Under the pieces are notes generated by a model, which saw only the letters and a list, made by a program, of their open reading frames with translations, was not told the DNA's origin and searched no databases. 64,000 nt of DNA. Source: an uncultured Pelosinus sp. (GTDB lineage Bacteria > Bacillota > Negativicutes > UMGS1260). Shown in pieces: positions 1 to 6,123 of this stretch (the stretch's first letter is position 1; the number at the start of each line of letters is the position of its first letter). The position numbers and the translations under genes are program-made. The DNA lies in the NCBI GenBank assembly GCA_900550105.1, contig URQW01000005.1:1-64000 (forward strand). Direction: 5' to 3'.

Positions 1-10
1 GCTTAATTGA

Positions 11-156
11 AAAGCGAGATGCCACTTTGTAAGACGAGACGCCATTTTGTAAATCGGCAAGTGAATATTTGTAAACGAAACGCAGTTTTTGTATTCGAAA
101 TGCAGGTTTTGAAAACGAAAAGCCACTTTTGTAACCAAGATGCAGTTTGATTTTTT
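11..156. repeat. array of ~20 bp imperfect direct repeats
   Basis: Seven head-to-tail units can be read at 11-30, 31-50, 51-72, 73-92, 93-111, 112-132 and 133-156. Each carries a variant of CGARAYGCMRNTTTTGT and most end in TTTGT. There are no unique spacers, so this is not a CRISPR array. Tandem sites of this kind are typical of transposase-binding sites at the ends of IS21/Mu-type elements, so the array may be the end of an element lying left of the window. That is inference. The stretch 157-289, between the array and the transposase stop, shows no gene. Confidence 0.6.
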
Positions 157-289
157 CGTTTTTCTAAAGTATTATTATAAAAATGGGCATGCCAAAAGGA
201 GGTCGACTCCCTCTCGATTTTTTTGTAATCGGAGAATCCACCCTTGTTTTATTTATAAACATGGGTGCTGGCGGCACATTTTTATCGTC

Positions 290-1588
290 TTATTTCCTGA
301 GAAGGGCTGGTTTTAGCAAGAGATCCTTGGCCGCAATTGCAGAGCATCCAAGTTTCTTTAAAACCTCTTCTCCGTGGTAAAAGCTGAACGTTTCGTAGGG
401 GCTACGATCGTTCAGCTTTTTCCTTTTATAAGAATTAATGTGATCCATCATTCGAGTGATTTCTTCTTGGCCCAAATGATTGAAACTGCTCCCCTTGGGA
501 AGTACTCTTCTTACCAAGGTATGATTGACTTCAATTGCTCCTTTTTGATAAGGACTCCCAGCATCGCAATAATAAATCCGTGTACGGAAATTGTTGTGAT
601 TTTCGGCTCCGTACTCGATCGCCTTAGGATTAGAAAACTCACTGCCGTTATCTGTAAGAATTACAGGGAACAGCTTTCTAAATAGTTCCCGACCAAGTTT
701 TTGCTCAAGATCATTGAATACATCAATCACCGATTGCGATGTGTTTGCTTCTCTTAAAAATGCTATCATCAGACTTGTCTCTACGAAATGAATCGTCAAC
801 AAACACTTTCCTCCCTGCGTACCTATAACTGAATCCATTTGAACAATGGCTATATCCGGATATTTTTTCATGAAATCCTCAAACGCTTCATAGTTCCTCC
901 CAATCCGGCATCCCTTGTCTACTTTGAAGGTTGCTTTTTTATAGCGTTCGCGAAACTTCACTTTCCTGGGCAAATCAATGTTGCGTACATCCAATAGACA
1001 AGCGTCAATGTAGTTGTAGATGGTCTTTTCGCTACACATCAACTCATTGTCATGAGACACATAAATCTGATGAATCGACTGTCCCTGCTGCACCAAAGGG
1101 CTAATGATTGCGTTGATTCTTGCTATTTCTTCTTCACTCACGCATAGACCACTGCGCGCTTGCGAGATCGTTTCATGGGCTTTGACATGGGCACGTTCCG
1201 CATCATAAAAGCTTTTTAGCAAGGTGCATTTACCAACTTGCTCACAGCTATTGCACACATAAGGCACCCGAAATCGTGCCGTACAGATTTCCTCGATGAA
1301 ATCGGGGCAACTCTCATTACATTTCTGGCAAAGCTTGCAATATGCTGATGATGGCCTCGTGCATTCCTTGCCGCAGAGTCTTTTCTTCCTACAGTTGAAA
1401 CGATTCTTGCAAGCATTGTAAGCAAAACCAGGATAGCCCGTTGCAACCTCTGATACGTACTTTCGAACCTCTCTAGAAATCGTTGTCGAGTTTTTCCCAA
1501 GTAAACGGCTAATTTCTTTAAACGAACGACTTTCTTTTAGGTATTTTTGAAGACTTAATCTTTCTTCATATGTAAAAAATTTTGACAT
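290..1588 (-). CDS. IS30-family transposase
   Basis: A 432-residue DDE transposase that would cut and join the ends of its own insertion sequence. The N-terminus carries a helix-turn-helix of IS30 type (about residues 20-45, FKEISRLLGKNSTTISREV). A cysteine-rich segment follows (about 60-121, many CxxC-like pairs) that probably binds zinc. The catalytic core shows D252 (QMDSV), D313 (LTDNGSEF) and E353 (QKGAIEVNH), with the spacing expected for IS30. The reading frame stays open upstream to 1696, but ATG 1588 gives the standard MSKFFTYEER start of this subgroup. Length is normal and no frameshift is seen, so it may be active. I could not find convincing terminal inverted repeats, so the element ends are undefined. 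Confidence 0.9.
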   Translation of the reverse strand: MSKFFTYEERLSLQKYLKESRSFKEISRLLGKNSTTISREVRKYVSEVATGYPGFAYNACKNRFNCRKKRLCGKECTRPSSAYCKLCQKCNESCPDFIEEICTARFRVPYVCNSCEQVGKCTLLKSFYDAERAHVKAHETISQARSGLCVSEEEIARINAIISPLVQQGQSIHQIYVSHDNELMCSEKTIYNYIDACLLDVRNIDLPRKVKFRERYKKATFKVDKGCRIGRNYEAFEDFMKKYPDIAIVQMDSVIGTQGGKCLLTIHFVETSLMIAFLREANTSQSVIDVFNDLEQKLGRELFRKLFPVILTDNGSEFSNPKAIEYGAENHNNFRTRIYYCDAGSPYQKGAIEVNHTLVRRVLPKGSSFNHLGQEEITRMMDHINSYKRKKLNDRSPYETFSFYHGEEVLKKLGCSAIAAKDLLLKPALLRK

Positions 1589-1677
1589 AATTACAACTCC
1601 ATTCTGCCGCCAACCTATCCAGGATATATGGCAATGAAATGGCTTGTAAACAAAAAAGACTGGCTTATCGCCAATCT

Positions 1678-1694
1678 TTTGTAAGACAAGACGC
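1678..1694. repeat. copy of left-edge repeat unit
   Basis: The 17 bases TTTGTAAGACAAGACGC match positions 26-42 in the left-edge array with one mismatch and in the same orientation. The transposase gene therefore lies between two direct copies of this sequence, which may mark the ends or the target of a mobile element. Confidence 0.45.
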
Positions 1695-1841
1695 ACCCGT
1701 CTTGATTCTATGTAATTTACTACGAAAAAAACTTATTCGGAAATCGAAAAGGTTGCATTTCGATTTCCAATTTAGGGTTTAGATACGATCATCTTTTATT
1801 ACCCCAAATTTTTTAAAGAACAAACAGCAAAAAAACAGCAA

Positions 1842-1866
1842 AAAACCCGCGAAATTCGCGGGTTTT
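1842..1866 (-). terminator. terminator of ssrA
   Basis: A perfect 12-bp inverted repeat (AAAACCCGCGAA / TTCGCGGGTTTT) starts 20 bases past the tmRNA 3' end. In the minus direction the GC stem runs into a T-rich stretch, as in an intrinsic terminator. Confidence 0.85.
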
Positions 1867-1885
1867 CAATTTCTTCGGATTTAAT

Positions 1886-2232
1886 TGGTGGAGGTGAGGG
1901 GAGTCGAACCCCTGTCCAGAAACATTGCTACAACAACTTCTCCGAGCGCAGTTTGCGATTTAGATTTCGCCGCCTTGACGCCCACAAACAAGCTTCTTGG
2001 CCGCTATCTCGATAAAGTTTCCCAGTCGGCTCTCCGAGAATTGAGCTTCAGGTATCCCGCTAAGTGACGTTCATCCCCGGATCACGGGCGAATCTGAGGC
2101 GAACGTTAGCATTAAGCTGCTAAAGCGTAATCTTCGTTTGCGTTTAATTGCGTTCCACCGTATTGACGGGCTGATGGAATCCCGGCTCGCTATTGCTGCC
2201 ACAACTATCCCTGTCGAAACCAGTACACCCCC
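1886..2232 (-). ncRNA. ssrA: transfer-messenger RNA (tmRNA)
   Basis: This 347-nt RNA rescues stalled ribosomes together with SmpB, whose gene is 8 kb away. The 5' end GGGGGTG (2232 downward) pairs with CACCTCC just before the encoded ACCA at 1886-1889, giving a 7-bp acceptor stem with one wobble. The T arm GGGGTTCGACTCCCC lies near the 3' end. The 5' part contains the diagnostic CTGGTTTCGACAGGG. The tag reading frame at 2112-2141 encodes ANEDYALAA followed by TAA. The gene is complete. Short open frames that overlap it are not proteins. Confidence 0.97.
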
Positions 2233-2316
2233 ATGTTGACGGGATGTACGGCGAATAGCCGTAGCGAACGATTTTATCATCTGCCACTTTTACAGAGATA
2301 AAACGTTTGTTTGCTT

Positions 2317-2345
2317 ATTATAGCATAAAGAACAAGAGTTCGCAA
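2317..2345 (-). promoter_or_regulatory. sigma-A promoter of ssrA
   Basis: On the minus strand TTGCGA (-35, 2340-2345) and a perfect TATAAT (-10, 2317-2322) are separated by exactly 17 bases. Transcription would start near 2310, leaving a leader of about 78 nt to be removed before the mature tmRNA 5' end. Confidence 0.8.
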
Positions 2346-2468
2346 TAACTGCAGCCTTTATCGCTGTTTGACTTATAAAAATGTATCAGATAAAAATGTC
2401 ACTATGAATAAAGAAATACTTTATTTAATAGATTGCCTTATGCCAACAGAAAGTGGCCACTTTAAATA

Positions 2469-2508
2469 ATGAATGGATGTGTAGGACTAGCAATGCACAC
2501 CCATTCAT
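2469..2508 (-). terminator. stem-loop downstream of the AbfD-like gene
   Basis: Arms ATGAATGGATGTG and CACACCCATTCAT (one mismatch) begin 7 bases past the stop of the AbfD-like gene. There is no strong U tract. A perfect 14-bp palindrome AAAGTGGCCACTTT (2450-2463) follows. It is a plausible transcript end but not a textbook terminator. Confidence 0.5.
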
Positions 2509-2514
2509 CGGAAC

Positions 2515-3975
2515 TTACTTCTTCGCTTTTTCTGGTTCAGTCAAATCTGCTGTAATGCCAGCAATCCGTTTCGCATCAGCAGCATAAGCTTCCCACTTCG
2601 TAAAAGCCTTAACGACCATTTTAGCCCCATCCGGTGAACCGCCGCCATGCATGCAGCCTGGAATGCCGCCGCCCACGGTCAACCACTCAACAAGACGAGC
2701 CGCCCGTGCCCGGGTTTCACCATCGGATCCAGCAGCAAGACATTCAAGCAATTTCTCACCGTATTCGGAAGACTGAAAGTCTGTATAGGATGGGAAACAG
2801 CCAGTTTCAGCGATACCCCCACTAATGTCCTGGGCCATAACTTTGGTTGCATAAGGAAGTTTAGCCACCTGAGTTTTATTGGTATGAGCCAAAAGTGCAT
2901 CAGGCACAAAGAGTCCAGCTGGCTGTTGCTTGCCGATCATCATCGCCCCAAGTCCCAAACCGTAATTCACTTCGTTATTAATAGCCATCTCCGTAAGTGC
3001 TGCCTGAAACGTCTTTTGACCTAAGCCATTGGCTCGTGCCATGTTAATCGCTGCACCAATCATGACGTCGCCCTGACCGGCAACGCAAGCACCAATAGCC
3101 GCACGGTAAATAGCGGCAAAATAACCAATGATTTGCCCTGAATATTTAAATTCGCCATTCATAAATATGCGATCATTCGGCACAAATACTTTATCGAACA
3201 ACAGGAATGCCTGAGTAATATTCCCTACTTTCGGAGCATCCCAGCCTTCTTCTTCGTCCCGTTTTTCACTGGGACGACGAGTTTCAACAATAGTCAGTCC
3301 ATCAGCATCACGAGGAACGGCGCAAGCTACGCAGAAATCCTTTTCGGACTCACCATAGCCGCTGCCAGGAACAACAATAATTTCATGAGCTGCCGCCACA
3401 CCACAGATCTGAATTTTGTACCCACTAATCACGATGCCATCGGCCCGGGTTTCTTCTACGTGCAGATTTTGCATTTTATTAGCTTGCTGGGAAGGCTTTA
3501 AAGATCGATTGCCTTTCGCATCAGTGATGGCGCCAGCCAAAGCTATGGCATGGTCTTCTACATATCGGAAGTATTTTTTTAACCGCTCATGATAAACCGT
3601 GCCTAAGTCTTTATCCATTTTAGCTGTTACTTCCCACAAAACATTGAGTCCAGTCCACCCCGCGCAGGTAGCGCCTTGACAAGTTCCTGTCATATGAAAC
3701 TGAGCACGCTTCATATTGGCATTGCCTACTACAGCTTCGGCACTATTCATTAACGTGTTCCATCGGTGAGCAGTCTCACCAGTAAGCTGCGATTTAGCAG
3801 TGAAAACAGACGCTCTTTCTGGATCAAAGGCGGCATCATAAGACAATGCGACGGATTGAACATGCAAGCGAGTCGCCGGATCGGTAGTAACATCCTCGAT
3901 CAGTTTACCCCACTTGTAAATATTAGGCCGCAGTTTCTTCAAACTTGCTTTGTACTGGTCGCCATTCATCAACAT
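2515..3975 (-). CDS. 4-hydroxybutyryl-CoA dehydratase / HpaB-family flavoprotein
   Basis: A 486-residue member of the 4-hydroxyphenylacetate 3-hydroxylase / 4-hydroxybutyryl-CoA dehydratase (AbfD) family of FAD proteins. It aligns with AbfD over its whole length, including DKVFVPNDRIF near 261-271. Against the Clostridium aminobutyricum enzyme, as I remember it, the iron-sulfur ligands differ. The first cysteine pair is C99-x4-C104 instead of Cx3C. The histidine ligand is replaced by Y290. C297 is kept, and the active-site glutamate appears as Q255. It may therefore act on another substrate or lack the [4Fe-4S] cluster. The gene follows the CoA-transferase by 79 bp, which suggests that it acts on a CoA thioester. 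The start is ATG 3975 behind GGGAGAG. The family is sure; the reaction is not. Confidence 0.75.
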   Translation of the reverse strand: MLMNGDQYKASLKKLRPNIYKWGKLIEDVTTDPATRLHVQSVALSYDAAFDPERASVFTAKSQLTGETAHRWNTLMNSAEAVVGNANMKRAQFHMTGTCQGATCAGWTGLNVLWEVTAKMDKDLGTVYHERLKKYFRYVEDHAIALAGAITDAKGNRSLKPSQQANKMQNLHVEETRADGIVISGYKIQICGVAAAHEIIVVPGSGYGESEKDFCVACAVPRDADGLTIVETRRPSEKRDEEEGWDAPKVGNITQAFLLFDKVFVPNDRIFMNGEFKYSGQIIGYFAAIYRAAIGACVAGQGDVMIGAAINMARANGLGQKTFQAALTEMAINNEVNYGLGLGAMMIGKQQPAGLFVPDALLAHTNKTQVAKLPYATKVMAQDISGGIAETGCFPSYTDFQSSEYGEKLLECLAAGSDGETRARAARLVEWLTVGGGIPGCMHGGGSPDGAKMVVKAFTKWEAYAADAKRIAGITADLTEPEKAKK

Positions 3976-4054
3976 ACATCTACACTCTCCCTTTTTTGCA
4001 TCTATTTGTTAACAGGGCATCTGCCCCACGAGCAAACCAGCCTAAACCTAAAGC

Positions 4055-5626
4055 TTATTTCTTGGCTGCTATTTCCGCTTTGATTTCCATCGATTCCGCC
4101 TTGAAAATCCGGGCATCCATCAACTTAAGATTAGCGGCAATATGCGGTCTGAATCCCATTTGGGCAATAATATCCTTCTCAATATCGATACCCGGAGCGA
4201 TCTCTGTAAGAGTAAAGCCTTCAGGCCTTAGTTCAAATACCGCCCGCTCTGTAATGTACATAACCCGCTGTTTAATCTCCCTGGCATACTCACCGCTAAA
4301 CGTAATCTGCCCAACCTTGGAAACTATTTTTTTGCTCTTTCCTTCTTGGAGAATCTGTAGCTTGCCGTCTTTTATATCTATTTCTAAGCCGCCAGTTGTA
4401 AGTGTGCCTGCGAAAATAACCTGCATGGTATTTTGCGTAATATTGACAAAACCACCAGCTCCGGCAATACGCGGCCCAAACTTGCTGACATTCACATTCC
4501 CGAATTGATCAGCTTCGGCCAAGCCAAGCACCGCTAAATCCAAGCCGCCCCCATCATAAAAATCAAATTGATAGGGGTGATCCAAAAGCGCTTCTGGATT
4601 CAGCGCACAGCCAAATCGCAGTCCCGATAAGGGAATACCTCCAATAGGCCCTGGTTCAACAGTCATAGTCAGTTGATCAATGAACCCTTCCTCAGCTGCG
4701 ACGGCAACAACGCCTTCGGGCATACCAATTCCCAAGTTAATAACTGCATCAGGAATTAACTCCATTGCAGCTCGGCGGCAAATAATCTTGCGTTCATCCA
4801 GGGGCATAATCTCCCAGTTGTTCAGGGGTACTTTTAGCTCACCGCAGAGCGCAGGATCATACGGCCGCGCCATAGTCTGCCAGTGATTTTTCGGTTTTGC
4901 AACAACCATATAATCCACCAGTATACCGGGAACTTTAACAAGCTTGGGATCAAGCGTACCAACCGCAGCTATACGCTCTACCTGGGCAATAACAATTCCG
5001 CCAGAGTTATGGGCCGCCATAGCAAGTGACAGAATTTCCAAAGAAATGCCTTCCTTTTCGCAAGTAATATTCCCGCGAATATCAGCGGTTGTCCCACGGA
5101 TGAACGCGACGTGGATGGGAAAAGCCTTATAAAAAAGATATTCCTTGCCATCAATCTCAATCAGCTGAACCACTTCATCCTTAGAAACTTCATTCAGCCT
5201 TCCGCCCGTTTCCCGAGGATCAGCAAAAGTGCGAAGACCAACAGGGGTTACAATCCCTGGCTTTCCCCCAGCAATAGCCCGGTATAAATGCATGACGACT
5301 CCCTGCGGTATATTGTAGGCCTCAACCTTATTATCCATGATCATTTTAACCATGTCCGGCTGGAGACCAAAGTGACCGGCAACAATTTTGCTTAACAATC
5401 CATCATGGCAGAGACGATTTAATCCCCACCAGGATTTCCCGTCATTCTGACTAGCGCCAAAAGTTAATTTCAAATTACTTGGCTCGTTAGATTCCAAAAA
5501 TCTTTTTTCCAATGCTTCCGTCAATTCGGCGGGATGTCCCATGCCAATAAAGCCAGATATCGCTAAGGTATCACCTGACTTAACTAATTTAACCGCTTCA
5601 GCAGCACTGATAATCTTGTTTTCCAC
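4055..5626 (-). CDS. acyl-CoA:acetate/propionate-type CoA-transferase
   Basis: A 523-residue family I CoA-transferase with the alpha and beta halves fused, the size of propionate CoA-transferase (Pct). It would move CoA between a short-chain acyl-CoA donor and an organic acid through a glutamyl-CoA intermediate. E324 in TVEPGPIGGIP is the expected catalytic glutamate. Further family motifs are SGFIGMGHPAEL near the N-terminus and GIGMPEGV at 300-306. The start is GTG 5626, fixed by AGGAGGGGGT a few bases upstream. It is the first gene of a two-gene unit with the AbfD-like protein, so it probably activates the hydroxy acid that the second enzyme converts. Its natural substrate cannot be read from the sequence. 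Confidence 0.85.
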   Translation of the reverse strand: MENKIISAAEAVKLVKSGDTLAISGFIGMGHPAELTEALEKRFLESNEPSNLKLTFGASQNDGKSWWGLNRLCHDGLLSKIVAGHFGLQPDMVKMIMDNKVEAYNIPQGVVMHLYRAIAGGKPGIVTPVGLRTFADPRETGGRLNEVSKDEVVQLIEIDGKEYLFYKAFPIHVAFIRGTTADIRGNITCEKEGISLEILSLAMAAHNSGGIVIAQVERIAAVGTLDPKLVKVPGILVDYMVVAKPKNHWQTMARPYDPALCGELKVPLNNWEIMPLDERKIICRRAAMELIPDAVINLGIGMPEGVVAVAAEEGFIDQLTMTVEPGPIGGIPLSGLRFGCALNPEALLDHPYQFDFYDGGGLDLAVLGLAEADQFGNVNVSKFGPRIAGAGGFVNITQNTMQVIFAGTLTTGGLEIDIKDGKLQILQEGKSKKIVSKVGQITFSGEYAREIKQRVMYITERAVFELRPEGFTLTEIAPGIDIEKDIIAQMGFRPHIAANLKLMDARIFKAESMEIKAEIAAKK

Positions 5627-5993
5627 GTTTACCCCCTCCTTTGGCTCGTCCTCGGTTTATCCATATGTTAAAACTCAATAAAATAGGAGATTGCCTATGA
5701 ACTTTGAAATTCCATTACTGTACCATAAAAATAAGAACTTCGAAGGAGAATAATCAAAAAATTCCGTTTATTTTTGTGATAGTGCTACAGCAAACCCTAT
5801 TATTGCTAAGTCATAGGTAATCGATCTAATCGCGAAACAGCCAATACATTCAATTTAAAGGCGCCCCTAATCTTAATATGCTTGAACATTTTTACTTATG
5901 TCAGGGACCGTAAAAACCATTTTCTGAACACTCGCCGTTACCATCACCGACATGAACTTGCTGAGTAACTTACCTTAGATTCCATGCAAAAAA

Positions 5994-6029
5994 GAAGCAT
6001 AAAATGGCCAAACGGCCCTTTTATGCTTC
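5994..6029 (-). terminator. terminator of the RTX-like gene
   Basis: Arms GAAGCATAAAA-GGCC and GGCC-TTTTATGCTTC (one mismatched base each side) are followed on the minus strand by TTTTTT. This is a strong intrinsic terminator about 95 bases past the stop of the RTX-like gene. Confidence 0.8.
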
Positions 6030-6040
6030 CTTTATAAAAA

Positions 6041-6067
6041 TTCTGTGGATTTGATTGGTGGAGGTGA
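6041..6067 (-). pseudogene. decayed copy of the ssrA 3' end
   Basis: These 27 bases match 1871-1897 at 24 positions. The match covers the last 12 nt of tmRNA (TCACCTCCACCA on the minus strand) exactly, plus 15 nt of its downstream flank. The rest of the T arm has decayed beyond recognition. Because the match runs past the gene end, it is a copy of the locus and not just a shared acceptor sequence. Duplicated tmRNA 3' ends are usually integration scars. Confidence 0.6.
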
Positions 6068-6123
6068 ACCAAATTTCGACCTGCATCCTAATTTTCAGAA
6101 TGCAGTCCTACTGCTTCAACTTA

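Larger units (their letters stand above)
5627..6123. other. non-coding gap between the CoA-transferase and the RTX-like gene
   Basis: No gene is seen in this 497-bp gap. It is AT-rich and must hold the promoter of the CoA-transferase near its low-coordinate end, but no clear -35/-10 pair stands out. It also holds the terminator of the RTX-like gene (5994-6029), a decayed ssrA 3' end (6041-6067), and a small hairpin CTGCAT / ATGCAG within 6081-6106. Confidence 0.6.

Noticed and set aside
11..156. Repeat array as a CRISPR
   Set aside because: Units are adjacent, imperfect and have no unique spacers; there are no cas genes in the window.
170..1760. Terminal inverted repeats of the IS30 element
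   Set aside because: GGGTGC occurs on both sides (near 263 and, reversed, near 1694-1700), but the match does not extend, so no ends were called.
2071..2280. Open frames overlapping ssrA
   Set aside because: They lie over the tmRNA and its leader and show no ribosome-binding site or protein family.
5627..5993. Riboswitch or second small gene upstream of the CoA-transferase
   Set aside because: No conserved riboswitch core or coding frame with a ribosome site could be seen.
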